From positions 23,545 through 87,544 of the forward strand of contig JANWYV010000014.1 in the NCBI GenBank assembly GCA_025055075.1: a stretch of DNA of 64,000 nt, read 5' to 3'. The position numbers and the translations under genes are program-made. The stretch's first letter is position 1. Every line of letters begins with the position of its first letter. The notes under the pieces were generated by a model. The model worked only from the letters and a program-made list of their open reading frames with translations. It did no database searches and was not told where the DNA came from. Source of the stretch: Blastocatellia bacterium. Its GTDB lineage: Bacteria > Acidobacteriota > Blastocatellia > HR10. Shown in pieces: positions 36,113-44,708 of this stretch.

Positions 36113-36622
36113 TCAGGCAAACACTTTCGCGTAGAGGGTGACCTCGGCCGTGTCCGTCAGTTCCGCGAGCAATTGAGAGAACGGCTTTCCGAGAACAGGA
36201 TGGCAGCCGTCAGGGTAGATCTCACACAGAGGAACCAGCACAAATCTCCGCTGATGGAGGCGCGGATGCGGGAGGATGAGCTGCACGTCTTCGGTCTGAA
36301 GCGTGAGGACTCGATCTTCGTAGAGCAAGAGGTCGAGATCAATCGTGCGCGGGCCCTTGGGGATGAGGCGTTCGCGCCCGAGCGCCCGTTCGATCGCCTG
36401 ACAGGCGCGGAGCAAGGCGATGGGATCCAGCGGCGTGCGCAGGGCGATGACCTGATTGAGAAAGCGAGGTTGATCGCGGACGTCCACCGGCTCAGTCTCG
36501 TAGAGAGAGGAGCAGCGTTCCAATATCCCGTAGTGGGACAAAGCCCGTCGCGCGCCCGCAAGATAGGCCTCCCGATCGCCGAGGTTTGATCCAAGTCCGA
36601 TGAATGCGATATGCTCCCTCAT
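36113..36622 (-). CDS. folK: HPPK, folate biosynthesis pyrophosphokinase
   Basis: The enzyme pyrophosphorylates 6-hydroxymethyl-7,8-dihydropterin, a folate pathway step. Family signatures are seen as IGLGSNLGDREAYL at residues 6-19 and PRTIDLDLLLYED near 95, followed by LILPHPRLHQRRFVL. Its 169 aa are typical. The ATG at 36622 gives the conserved N-terminus; in-frame upstream codons add 42 unrelated residues overlapping the divergent gene. No strong ribosome site is visible. Confidence 0.88.
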   Translation of the reverse strand: MREHIAFIGLGSNLGDREAYLAGARRALSHYGILERCSSLYETEPVDVRDQPRFLNQVIALRTPLDPIALLRACQAIERALGRERLIPKGPRTIDLDLLLYEDRVLTLQTEDVQLILPHPRLHQRRFVLVPLCEIYPDGCHPVLGKPFSQLLAELTDTAEVTLYAKVFA

Positions 36623-36719
36623 TCGGTTTGAATCCGAAGCGCACGTCTTCAGGAGCGTGCCTTCCATTCCGGGCCTGGAGGTCGCTCCGGAAGGAGAGAG
36701 AGTGTAAACCAAAGCGCCG

Positions 36720-37889
36720 ATGTCGTCAACGAAGACAGTTACGATCACGATGCGCGGAGCCGCGCGCTTACAGAGCGGGCACCTTTGGGTTTATGCCGCG
36801 GATTTGGTGGATGCGGGAGGGGCGCAGGGCGGGGAGATCGTCGCCGTGGCCGATACGCGGGGGAGACGGCTCGGCTGGGCTCTCTATAGCGATCGCTCGC
36901 AGATCGCGTTGCGATGGATCGCTGAGCCAGACCTGGAGATCACTCGCGCGTTCTGGCGCGAGCGGCTCCTGCGCGCAGCAGACCTCCGCCATCGGATGCT
37001 CGGTGATGTCGAAGCCTATCGGCTCGTTTTCGCGGAGAGCGATCGGCTGCCCTCGCTCATTATTGATCGCTATGGGGACTGCTTCGTCCTGCAAACGCTC
37101 TCGCAGGGGATGGAGGCATTGAAGCCGCTTTGGGTGGATCTGCTGGTGGAGCTGTTCGCGCCGCGCGCGATCGTCGAGCGCAATGATGTGAAGGTGCGCG
37201 CGCTCGAGGGATTGCCGCTGACGAAGGGCGTGCTCTACGGGACGGTACCCGAGCACGTGGAGGTCACGTTGGGCGAAGGGCGATTCCAGATAGACGTGTT
37301 GCAGGGGCAGAAGACGGGGGCATTCCTCGATCAGCAGGAGAATTATCGAGCGGCCGCTCGCTATGCGCGAGGGCGCGTCTTGGACGGCTTTTGTTACGGT
37401 GGCGGCTTCGCTGTGCATTTGGCCGCTCGCGCCGAGAGTGTGCTGGCCGTGGACATCTCCGCCGAGGCCGTGGAACAAGCCCGTCGAAATGCGGAGAGAA
37501 ATAGCCGGACGAACGTGACCGTCGTCGAAGGGAATGTCTTCGACCTCTTGCGGGAACTGGATCAGCGACAGGAACGCTTCGACCTGATCGTGCTCGATCC
37601 CCCGGCCTTCGCCAAGAGTCGCGCGGCCGTCCCTGGTGCGCTGCGCGGATACAAGGAGATCAACTTGCGCGCTCTTCGACTCCTGCAACCGGAGGGCGTG
37701 CTGGTGACGTGCAGTTGCTCCTACCACATGAGCGAAGAGATGTTTCTCGAAATGTTGCGCGCAGCTGCCGCCGATGCCCGGCGTTCGGTGCGAATCCTCG
37801 AACGGCGAACGCAGGCCTCCGATCATCCGATCCTGCTCTCGATGCCGGAGACGCATTATCTCAAGTGCGTGATCCTGCAGGTGTTCTGA
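36720..37889 (+). CDS. rlmI: RlmI-like 23S rRNA m5C methyltransferase
   Basis: This SAM-dependent enzyme methylates cytosine in 23S rRNA. An N-terminal PUA domain (about 1-80, GAARLQSGHLWVYAADL) leads to a Rossmann methyltransferase with FCYGGGFAVHLAARA near 222, catalytic VLDPPAFAKS near 295 and the second cysteine segment TCSCSYHMSEEMF near 335, the layout of RlmI. The length of 389 aa is normal. It begins within about 100 bases of the divergent folK and is followed by the glycine-zipper protein. Confidence 0.88.
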   Translation: MSSTKTVTITMRGAARLQSGHLWVYAADLVDAGGAQGGEIVAVADTRGRRLGWALYSDRSQIALRWIAEPDLEITRAFWRERLLRAADLRHRMLGDVEAYRLVFAESDRLPSLIIDRYGDCFVLQTLSQGMEALKPLWVDLLVELFAPRAIVERNDVKVRALEGLPLTKGVLYGTVPEHVEVTLGEGRFQIDVLQGQKTGAFLDQQENYRAAARYARGRVLDGFCYGGGFAVHLAARAESVLAVDISAEAVEQARRNAERNSRTNVTVVEGNVFDLLRELDQRQERFDLIVLDPPAFAKSRAAVPGALRGYKEINLRALRLLQPEGVLVTCSCSYHMSEEMFLEMLRAAAADARRSVRILERRTQASDHPILLSMPETHYLKCVILQVF

Positions 37890-37917
37890 AGCCCTGGGAG
37901 AGCGTCTCGGCCCAAGG

Positions 37918-37923
37918 TATAAT
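37918..37923 (+). promoter_or_regulatory. TATAAT -10 box
   Basis: A perfect TATAAT lies 34 bases upstream of the secreted glycine-zipper protein. No convincing -35 hexamer is found 16-18 bases upstream, so it is only a partial promoter. Confidence 0.4.
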
Positions 37924-37957
37924 TCTCCTTGAGCATGGGAGATTCGCGAGGAGGGAG

Positions 37958-38653
37958 ATGATGAACAGCCGATGGCGAATCCCAGTGAGCGTGATCCTCG
38001 GGCTGGCGATGGCGCGCGGGTTCTTCGCGGTGCCTCAAGAGGCCGCGACGGTCACGGTTGCTGAGGGCACCGTCCTGCGGCTCGCGCTGCAAACGCCGGT
38101 GAGCACGAAGATCAGCGAGGTCGGCGATCCGGTGCGAGCGACGTTGTACGATGATCTCTTAGTAGAGGGAAAGCTCGTGCTGGAACGCGGAGCTGAATTC
38201 TTGGGCCGCGTCACGCATGTCAAGCCGGCGCGTCGCGGGCAGCGGCAATCGGAGTTGGCGCTCGTATTCGATCGCATGCGCACGTCATATGGCGTAGAGC
38301 CGGTGGCGACCACGCTGGTAGCTATTGATGATTGGCAGGGAGATCGAAAGGTTCGGGCTGATGAAGAAGGCGTGGCGCATGGAGGTCGCAGCGGCGAGCG
38401 CACGTTCCGAAATGTGTATCGCGGGGCGCACGTCGGTTTGGCGGCAGGCTCAGCCGTCGGATTGATCACCGGCAGCGGGAAGGCGGCGGGCATCGTGATC
38501 GCCAGCACGCTTGGGGGGGCAGTGCTCATGACCAAAGGCGAAGACCTGCGCCTGAATCCGGGAACGATCCTTCGCGTGCGCGTGGAACGCCCGCTCTCGC
38601 TTCCCGTGATCCGTTCACTGCCCGAGTCGCGGCGTCCGGGAGAGCGCTCGTGA
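37958..38653 (+). CDS. secreted TrbI-like beta protein with glycine zipper
   Basis: No named function is recognised. Signal peptide (about 1-26), then a beta domain (GTVLRLALQTPVSTKISEVGDPVRATLYDDL, LERGAEFLGRVTHVKPARRGQRQSELALVFDRM) similar in pattern to the TrbI/VirB10-like fold seen in many Acidobacteriota proteins, and a glycine-rich membrane-like stretch near 160-190 with GxxxG repeats (GLAAGSAVGLITGSG). It likely works in the envelope. ATG at 37958 follows GAGGAGGGAG; a perfect TATAAT sits at 37918-37923, without a clear -35. Confidence 0.68.
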   Translation: MMNSRWRIPVSVILGLAMARGFFAVPQEAATVTVAEGTVLRLALQTPVSTKISEVGDPVRATLYDDLLVEGKLVLERGAEFLGRVTHVKPARRGQRQSELALVFDRMRTSYGVEPVATTLVAIDDWQGDRKVRADEEGVAHGGRSGERTFRNVYRGAHVGLAAGSAVGLITGSGKAAGIVIASTLGGAVLMTKGEDLRLNPGTILRVRVERPLSLPVIRSLPESRRPGERS

Positions 38654-38662
38654 GTCCGACGT

Positions 38663-39592
38663 TCAGAGCTGGATGCTCTCGAGGAGCGCGCGCACGGCCT
38701 CAGCCGAACGATGCAAGGCGGCGTGCTCTTCAGGCGTCAGGCTGATTTCGATGATCTGCTCCACACCCGAGGCTCCGAGCTTCACCGGAACGCCGATGAA
38801 GACGCCCTTGATGCCGTATTCCCCATCCAGATAAACGGAGCACGGGCGAATCTTCTTCTTATCCTTGAGCACGGCCTCGATCATCTCCACAACGGCGGCT
38901 GATGGAGCATAGTAAGCCGATCCTGCCTTGAGCAGACTCACGATCTCAGCCCCTCCCTCGCGCGTGCGTTTGACGATCGCCTCGATCTTCTCCTTCGGCA
39001 GCAAATCCGTGAGCGGAATGCCCGCGACTGAGGAATATCGCACCAGCGGAACCATCTCATCGCCGTGCGAGCCGAGGACAAAGGCGAAAACGTCCTCGAC
39101 CGAGACGCCGAGCTCCTCCGCGATGAAATAGCGCATGCGGGCCGTATCGAGAATGCCGGCCATGCCGAAGACGCGCTCGCGCGGAAAGCCCGAGACCTTG
39201 TAGGCCACATAGGCCATCGCATCCAGGGGGTTGGAGACGACAATGAGGATGGCATTCGGAGAATATTTGACGACCTCTTGCGTGACGCTGCGGACGATGT
39301 CCGTATTAATGGTGACGAGATCGGATCGGCTCATCCCCGGTTTGCGGGGCACACCGGCGGCGATGACGACGATGTCGGAATCGGCCGTCTCGCGATAGCC
39401 GTTTGATCCGATGACGCGAACGTCACGGTCGAGAATGGGCGTGGACTCGGCCAGGTCCAGGGCTTTCCCTTGTGGCAAGCCTTCGATGATGTCCACGAGC
39501 ACGACGTCGCCCAACTCTTTATCCACAAGGCGATGAGCGACCGTCGCGCCGACGTTGCCAGCGCCGACGATGGTGATCTTCTTTCGTGCCAT
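38663..39592 (-). CDS. mdh: malate dehydrogenase
   Basis: It oxidises malate to oxaloacetate with NAD in the TCA cycle. The LDH-like fold shows [13 protein letters not shown] (residues 10-22), the NAD-selecting aspartate in VDIIEG, substrate arginines in VPRKPGMSR (R83, R89), R152 and the catalytic pair D149 and H176 ([10 protein letters not shown]). Length (309 aa) fits. It follows icd on the same strand, with a 9-bp hairpin between them. An AGGAGGAACT ribosome site precedes the ATG. Confidence 0.94.
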   Translation of the reverse strand: MARKKITIVGAGNVGATVAHRLVDKELGDVVLVDIIEGLPQGKALDLAESTPILDRDVRVIGSNGYRETADSDIVVIAAGVPRKPGMSRSDLVTINTDIVRSVTQEVVKYSPNAILIVVSNPLDAMAYVAYKVSGFPRERVFGMAGILDTARMRYFIAEELGVSVEDVFAFVLGSHGDEMVPLVRYSSVAGIPLTDLLPKEKIEAIVKRTREGGAEIVSLLKAGSAYYAPSAAVVEMIEAVLKDKKKIRPCSVYLDGEYGIKGVFIGVPVKLGASGVEQIIEISLTPEEHAALHRSAEAVRALLESIQL

Positions 39593-39626
39593 AGTTCCTC
39601 CTGATGATGATCAAACACCCACCACG

Positions 39627-39648
39627 GGAGCGCGCTCGTCAGCGCGCT
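39627..39648 (-). promoter_or_regulatory. strong hairpin between icd and mdh
   Basis: A perfect 9-bp inverted repeat, GAGCGCGCT and AGCGCGCTC, with a four-base loop lies between the icd stop and the mdh start. No T-run follows on the transcribed strand, so it may be a processing or partial-termination hairpin that balances mdh with icd expression. Confidence 0.5.
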
Positions 39649-39713
39649 CGACCAGAGACATACTCCTCCCGAAAACATGCGCGAGCCGCCAGACGTGCCG
39701 CGGGCGTCTCCCG

Positions 39714-40958
39714 CTAGCCCATGTTCTCGATGATAGCCGTGGCGAACTCGCTCGTTTTCACCTGACGGGCGCCTTCCATGAGACGCGCCAGGTCGTAGGT
39801 GACGATCTTCTGCTCGATGGTCCGCTCGATGGCCGTCGTGATCAGCGAGGCCACTTCGCGCCATCCGATGTACTCGAACATCATCGCGCCTGCCAGGATG
39901 ACGGCGCTCGGGTTGATCACATCCTTATCGGCGTACTTGGGCGCGGTGCCGTGCGTTGCCTCAAAGAGCGCGATGTAGTCGCCGATATTCGCGCCCGGCG
40001 CCATCCCCAATCCGCCGACTTGCGCCGCGCAAGCATCGCTCAGGTAATCCCCATTCAGATTGGGCGTCGCGATAACGGAGTATTCATCGGGGCGCGTCAA
40101 TACTTGCTGGAACATCGAATCGGCGATGCGGTCGTTGATGAGGATCTTCCCCTCGGGAAGCCTCCCGTCGTACTTCTCCCACAACTCCTGTTCCGTGACC
40201 GTGAAGTCGCCGAACTCTTCTTTGGCCACCTGGTATCCCCAGTCGCGGAAGGCGCCTTCGGTGAACTTCATGATGTTGCCCTTGTGCATGAACGTGACGA
40301 CCTTGCGTCCATTTTCGAGCGCGTATCGGATGGCCTTCCGGACCAGGCGCTTGGTCCCGAAGCTGGAGATCGGCTTGATGCCGATGCCGCTATCGGGGCG
40401 CACCGAGTAGCCGAGGCTCCGAAGGAATTCGATCGTCTTCTGCGCCTGCTCCGTTCCCTGTTGGAACTCAATGCCAGCGTAGACGTCCTCGGTATTCTCG
40501 CGGAAGATGACGACGTCGAGCTTCTCCGGATGCTTCACGGGGGAGGGGACACCTTTGTACCAGCGAACTGGGCGCACGCACGCGTAGAGATCGAGGACCT
40601 GCCGCAGCGTGACGTTCAGCGAGCGAATGCCGCCCCCAACGGGCGTCGTCAGCGGCCCCTTGATGGCGACGGTGAACTCGCGAATCGCCTCGACCGTATC
40701 TCGGGGAAGCCACTCGCCAAACTTGGCGTAGGCCTTCTCACCAGCGAAGATCTCGTACCAGACGACCTGCCGCTCTCCGCGATAGGCCTTTTCGACGGCG
40801 GCATTGAAAACGCGCGAAGCCGCTCGCCAGATGTCGCGGCCCGTTCCATCCCCTTCGATGAAGGGAATGATCGGGCGGTTGGGAACGACGAGCTGTCCGT
40901 CTCGGATTTCGATCTTCTCGCCCTCAGCGGGCACGGGGATATTATTGAATGAAAGCAT
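39714..40958 (-). CDS. icd: NADP isocitrate dehydrogenase
   Basis: It makes 2-oxoglutarate from isocitrate. Conserved segments include [15 protein letters not shown] near residue 35, [28 protein letters not shown] near 105, the [14 protein letters not shown] region near 150, [27 protein letters not shown] near 300 and the NADP-selecting [11 protein letters not shown] near 337. Its 414 aa match the homodimeric bacterial enzyme. The ATG at 40958 follows AGGAGGAC; upstream in-frame codons add 38 unrelated residues. It heads an icd-mdh unit with a divergent promoter region. Confidence 0.95.
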   Translation of the reverse strand: MLSFNNIPVPAEGEKIEIRDGQLVVPNRPIIPFIEGDGTGRDIWRAASRVFNAAVEKAYRGERQVVWYEIFAGEKAYAKFGEWLPRDTVEAIREFTVAIKGPLTTPVGGGIRSLNVTLRQVLDLYACVRPVRWYKGVPSPVKHPEKLDVVIFRENTEDVYAGIEFQQGTEQAQKTIEFLRSLGYSVRPDSGIGIKPISSFGTKRLVRKAIRYALENGRKVVTFMHKGNIMKFTEGAFRDWGYQVAKEEFGDFTVTEQELWEKYDGRLPEGKILINDRIADSMFQQVLTRPDEYSVIATPNLNGDYLSDACAAQVGGLGMAPGANIGDYIALFEATHGTAPKYADKDVINPSAVILAGAMMFEYIGWREVASLITTAIERTIEQKIVTYDLARLMEGARQVKTSEFATAIIENMG

Positions 40959-41015
40959 GGCGTCCTCCTGAATGCCAAAGACTGCTCGCTCGTTCAAAGC
41001 ACACGAGCGTAACCA

Positions 41016-41045
41016 AGCATAACAAGGAGAGGCGAAAAGCGTCAA
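41016..41045 (-). promoter_or_regulatory. promoter of icd
   Basis: On the minus strand TTGACG (41045-41040) and TATGCT (41021-41016) are 18 bases apart, about 60 bases upstream of icd. The region also carries plus-strand TTGACA at 41054, so the two sides are divergently arranged. Confidence 0.5.
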
Positions 41046-41081
41046 CGCGCATCTTGACAAAAAGCCGATCATGTCGCATCC

Positions 41082-41110
41082 TTGCTCCCGTCTCCGACTT
41101 GCCGTAGAAT
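41082..41110 (+). promoter_or_regulatory. promoter of TPR-rnc-lepB operon
   Basis: TTGCTC (41082-41087) and TAGAAT (41105-41110) are 17 bases apart and about 100 bases upstream of the TPR-protein start. A TTGACA at 41054-41059 has only a poor -10 (CATCCT) 17 bases on, so the downstream pair is favoured. Confidence 0.4.
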
Positions 41111-41213
41111 AAGCGCGAGAAGCGGGTCAGGAAAGGCCGGTCACCGGAGGTGCTTTTTCCGACCTGCCCGTCGGAGCAAAGGGATGCGAGGATATCATAA
41201 TCGGGAGGGGGGA

Positions 41214-42149
41214 ATGAGAAAGGTCGCAACCCTTGCGGCGTCACTCCTCTGCGTCATGCTCATCGCCGGGATGGGGCGGATCGTCTGGGGAGCGCAAGCG
41301 CAACCACAGTACACGCGCGAGGAAGCAGAGGCCTACAATGCGCTCTATCAGGCGTTCGCGGCGGGGAAGCTGGAGGAAGCCGTTCAGGCGGGGGAGGCGT
41401 TCTTGGCGAAATTCCCCAATAGCGTCTTGGCGCCGCGTGCCAGGCCCATCCTCGTTCTCGCCTACGCGCAGACCAATCGTTTCGAGAAGGCCTTCAATGT
41501 GGGGCGCGAGGTCTTGAGTGCTGATCCCAACAACTTCAGCATCCTTTATGTCTTGGCGCTGGCTGCGGCGACGGCCTCCAAAGGACGGGACACGCGTTTT
41601 GATGCGGATGGCTTGACCTATGCCACGCGCGCATTGGAACTGGCTTCTGCGGGGAACGCTCCACCGGGCTTTGCCCCTCAGATTTGGGAGCAGCAGAAGA
41701 ATAAGGTTCTTGGGGCATTGCATCAGGCGGCGGGTCTGTTCCTCTACAACAAGGCCGACTATGATCCGGCGATCGAGCATCTGAAGAAGTCGGCGGAGTT
41801 AGATCCGAGCGATCCGGTGACCTTCTACCTCATCGGCGAGGCGCTCAAGCTCGGTAAGTATGCCAAGCTGCGAGAGAACTACGATAAGCTCACGCCGGAG
41901 GAGAAAGTCGCCGAAGCAGGCAAGCAACTGCTGCAACAGGTGGACGAGGTGGTGGATCAGATGATCGAGATGTACGCCCGCACGGTCGCCATCTCCGAGA
42001 CCAATGCGAGCTTTCAAGCGCTCAATCAGGAAGCGCGCAAGCTCTTAGAGAGCTTCTACCGCTATCGGCATAACGACACCACCGAGGGCATGGAGGAGTT
42101 GATCAAGAAATTCAAGCCGTCGGCCCAGGCCTCAACGGGATCATCGTGA
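41214..42149 (+). CDS. secreted TPR-repeat protein
   Basis: A 311-aa exported protein: signal peptide (about 1-27) then TPR helices (YNALYQAFAAGKLEEAVQAGEAFLAKFPNS; AFNVGREVLSADPNNFSILYVLALAA; AIEHLKKSAELDPSDPVTFYLIGEALK) and a helical C-terminus. TPR proteins of this kind scaffold other envelope proteins; no enzyme motif is seen. The ATG at 41214 has GGGAGGGGGGA upstream. Its stop overlaps the rnc start, so it belongs to the rnc-lepB operon. Confidence 0.82.
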   Translation: MRKVATLAASLLCVMLIAGMGRIVWGAQAQPQYTREEAEAYNALYQAFAAGKLEEAVQAGEAFLAKFPNSVLAPRARPILVLAYAQTNRFEKAFNVGREVLSADPNNFSILYVLALAAATASKGRDTRFDADGLTYATRALELASAGNAPPGFAPQIWEQQKNKVLGALHQAAGLFLYNKADYDPAIEHLKKSAELDPSDPVTFYLIGEALKLGKYAKLRENYDKLTPEEKVAEAGKQLLQQVDEVVDQMIEMYARTVAISETNASFQALNQEARKLLESFYRYRHNDTTEGMEELIKKFKPSAQASTGSS

Positions 42150-42892
42150 GCGGGATGCCGACCGAGGCGCGAGACCTCAGCGAATTGGAGCGCAAAATCG
42201 GATACACCTTTCGGCGCCGGGAACTCCTGAACCGGGCGCTCACGCATCGTTCCTATGCGCATGAGATCAGGGCGATGGGTTTGGCGGATAATGAGGCGTT
42301 GGAGTTCCTCGGCGATGCGGTCCTGGGGTTCATCGTGAGCGCGTGGTTGTTCGAGTTGTTCCCAGCCCTACCGGAAGGAAAGCTCGCGAAGATGAAGGCG
42401 TTTTTGGTGAGCGCGGAGAACTTGCAAGTGCACGCGCGAAATCTGCAGCTTGGGGAATACTTGCGGTTGAATCGCGGTGAGGAGAAGACCGGCGGGCGCA
42501 CCAAGCGCACGCTCCTAGTGGATGCATATGAGGCCTTGATCGCGGCGCTCTATCTGGATGGAGGGATCGAGGTAGCGGAGGCATTCGTGCGCCGGCAGTT
42601 TCAGGATATCGTCTGCAGGTTGGATCCGGAGAGCGTGCAGTGGAGCGATTACAAGACGACGCTGCAGGAACAGTTGCAGGCGCGCGGTCTGCCGCCACCG
42701 GTTTACGAAGTGATTGGAGTCGAAGGGCCAGCACATGCCCGGCGCTTCCAGGTGAGCCTTCGCATCGGGGAGCGAGTGGTCGCAACAGGCGAAGGGCCGA
42801 CCATCAAAGCCGCGCATCAACATGCGGCTCGCGTGGCGCTGGGCCAGTTGGAGCAGCTTCTGGAGATTCCTGCGAGCGAGGCGACTCCATGA
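42146..42892 (+). CDS. rnc: ribonuclease III
   Basis: It cleaves double-stranded RNA in rRNA and mRNA processing. The catalytic signature NEALEFLGDAVLGF is near residue 49, with downstream DAYEALIAALYLDGG near 125, and a C-terminal double-stranded-RNA-binding domain (about 167-240, DYKTTLQEQLQARGLPPPVYEVIG). Length 248 aa. The GTG at 42146 overlaps the previous stop; an ATG at 42155 would remove three residues. rnc-lepB adjacency is common in bacteria. Confidence 0.94.
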   Translation: MSGMPTEARDLSELERKIGYTFRRRELLNRALTHRSYAHEIRAMGLADNEALEFLGDAVLGFIVSAWLFELFPALPEGKLAKMKAFLVSAENLQVHARNLQLGEYLRLNRGEEKTGGRTKRTLLVDAYEALIAALYLDGGIEVAEAFVRRQFQDIVCRLDPESVQWSDYKTTLQEQLQARGLPPPVYEVIGVEGPAHARRFQVSLRIGERVVATGEGPTIKAAHQHAARVALGQLEQLLEIPASEATP

Positions 42893-43707
42893 TGGACCGA
42901 TGGGATGCACCTCCGTCCGAGCTCTCCTCCCCTTCGGAGTCGGCAGAAGTGACGGAGAGACCGAAATCCACCTTGCGGGAATACTTCGAGTCGGCCGTCG
43001 TCACTGTGATCATGGCCTTGTTCGGTATGACGTTCGTGGTCCAAGCCGTGAAGGTGCCCACCGGCTCGATGCAGAACAACATCCTCATCGGCGATCATCT
43101 TCTGGTGAACAAATTCCTCTTCGCCGAGAGGCGCGAGGGGATCTTCTGGCGGCTCTTCCCCTATCGGGAAGTTCGTCGGGGAGACGTGGTCGTCTTCAAA
43201 TACCCGCAGAATCCCGAAGTCAATTACGTCAAGCGCGTTGTCGGATTGCCCGGGGAGACGATTGAGATTCGAGGGACGCGCGTCTTCATCAATGGGCGCG
43301 AGCTTCCGGAGCAGCGTCTGTACGTGCAAAATCCCAGGTTCGATGCCGAGGATTCCGCTTTGCAGATCGTTCGGGAGGAACCCCCGCCCGAAGGGGCACA
43401 GTATCGCGTCTACTGGGAGTCATATCACGCCGAGCGTGAAGATGCGGAGTTCCCCTCTGGGGGGCGATATGCCGTCGGGCGCCCTTTCTTCATCCCCGAG
43501 CGGGCGTACTTCGTCATGGGGGATAATCGCGACGATAGTGAGGACAGTCGGTTCTGGGGGACCGTCCCGCGCGAGTATGTCGTCGGGCGCGCCCTTGTTG
43601 TGTACTGGTCATATGACGAACGCGCGGCGGCTGCGCACGGAGGGAATCTCCTGCTGAGGATTTTGCGACATGCGCGGTGGAAACGAGTGGGGACGCTCAT
43701 CCGCTGA
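42889..43707 (+). CDS. lepB: signal peptidase I
   Basis: This membrane protease removes signal peptides of exported proteins. One membrane helix (about 34-54) is followed by the nucleophile serine S60 in VPTGSMQNN and the general-base lysine K115 in NYVKRVVGLPGE; GDNRDDSEDSRFWG near 212 is the last conserved box. The protein has an insertion of about 40 residues (near 150-190) between boxes D and E. Start overlaps the rnc stop (ATGA). Length 272 aa. Confidence 0.93.
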   Translation: MMDRWDAPPSELSSPSESAEVTERPKSTLREYFESAVVTVIMALFGMTFVVQAVKVPTGSMQNNILIGDHLLVNKFLFAERREGIFWRLFPYREVRRGDVVVFKYPQNPEVNYVKRVVGLPGETIEIRGTRVFINGRELPEQRLYVQNPRFDAEDSALQIVREEPPPEGAQYRVYWESYHAEREDAEFPSGGRYAVGRPFFIPERAYFVMGDNRDDSEDSRFWGTVPREYVVGRALVVYWSYDERAAAAHGGNLLLRILRHARWKRVGTLIR

Positions 43708-43764
43708 GGAGAGAAGAGCGGGCTCCTTGAGCGAGGGCGTTTGACGCGGGGAGAGAATCCTCGG

Positions 43765-43793
43765 TTGACGAATGGTTCCGCTTCGCCTAAAAT
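43765..43793 (+). promoter_or_regulatory. sigma70-type promoter
   Basis: TTGACG (43765-43770) and TAAAAT (43788-43793) are spaced by 17 bases, the optimum, and lie about 60 bases before the next gene. One of the best promoter matches in the window. Confidence 0.6.
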
Positions 43794-43856
43794 GCTGAGC
43801 GCGTTTTCGCCGGGCTCACACGTCTGATCGAGCGAGCACGCGGCACGTGAGGAAGT

Positions 43857-44708
43857 ATGAGCGCAGCGAGAGCATGGTGGCAAGTGGGGGTGAGCTTGGC
43901 GATGGGATTGGGCCTACTGCTTCCGGTCCCGGCTCAACAACGCCCGCTTGTGACGGAACGAGTGGCCACTGTGCCCGAGGGCGAGCTGCGGATAGATCTC
44001 GGATTCGAGTTCGCCCAGACACAACGGTTTCCCCTCTCTGGATTGCGTGGCGATCTCTCGCGTATGGGCGTCCTAGGGCTGTCGCTTGGCGTGGCCCCGC
44101 GCGTGGAACTCCAACTTCGCGGGACGATTCAGAATTATCTGAGCATTGACGAGCGACGCGGGGGCGCGATTTCGCTTCGGCTGCCGACCCTCGAGAGCAC
44201 GCACGATGTGGGAGATTTCAGCCTTTGGACGAAAGTTCAATTGCGCGCGGCCGAAGGGCGGTGGCCGGCGCTCGGCGTGCGCGTAGGGGTCGAGCTGCCG
44301 AATTCCGATCAAGCGCGGGGGATTGGGACGAACCAAACGAATTTCTTCGCCGCCGTGCTGGCCGAGAAGCAATGGGGAGACTTCGATCTCTTCGGCCACA
44401 TTGGAGTAGGCATCTTGCCGGCTCCGATCGAACCCTTTGTGCAAAACGATGTATTGCTCTATGGCTTGGCGGGTGTCTATGAGCTGAATGCACGAACGCA
44501 TCTCGTCGCTGAAGTGAGCGGATGGGAGAACACGCGTCGTCGAGCCCCTTTGGGGACGGAATCGCGGGGACAAATGCGCATCGGCTTGCAACTCCGCACG
44601 GGACGCCTGTGGTGGGACCTGGCCGGCGTGCGAGGCGTGCATGCCATTGATCCTCGAAGCGGGATCATCTTCGGAGTGAGCACAACGGTACCACTATGGA
44701 AACGGTGA
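43857..44708 (+). CDS. outer-membrane beta-barrel protein, unknown role
   Basis: A 283-aa exported protein with a signal peptide (1-27) and alternating hydrophobic/polar strands typical of a barrel of the transporter-like type (ELRIDLGFEFAQTQRFPLSG, RVELQLRGTIQNYLS, FSLWTKVQLRAAE, ATHL-type strands later). The C-terminal strand ends GIIFGVSTTVPLWKR. No known name can be given. It has its own promoter, GAGGAAGT before the ATG, and its stop overlaps the next start by 13 bases. Confidence 0.68.
   Translation: MSAARAWWQVGVSLAMGLGLLLPVPAQQRPLVTERVATVPEGELRIDLGFEFAQTQRFPLSGLRGDLSRMGVLGLSLGVAPRVELQLRGTIQNYLSIDERRGGAISLRLPTLESTHDVGDFSLWTKVQLRAAEGRWPALGVRVGVELPNSDQARGIGTNQTNFFAAVLAEKQWGDFDLFGHIGVGILPAPIEPFVQNDVLLYGLAGVYELNARTHLVAEVSGWENTRRRAPLGTESRGQMRIGLQLRTGRLWWDLAGVRGVHAIDPRSGIIFGVSTTVPLWKR

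Noticed and set aside
33343..36141. Very long plus-strand open frame (932 codons) opposite the TonB receptor
   Set aside because: It is antisense to a well-supported receptor, has no ribosome site or recognisable domain, and such frames arise from GC-rich third positions of the true gene.
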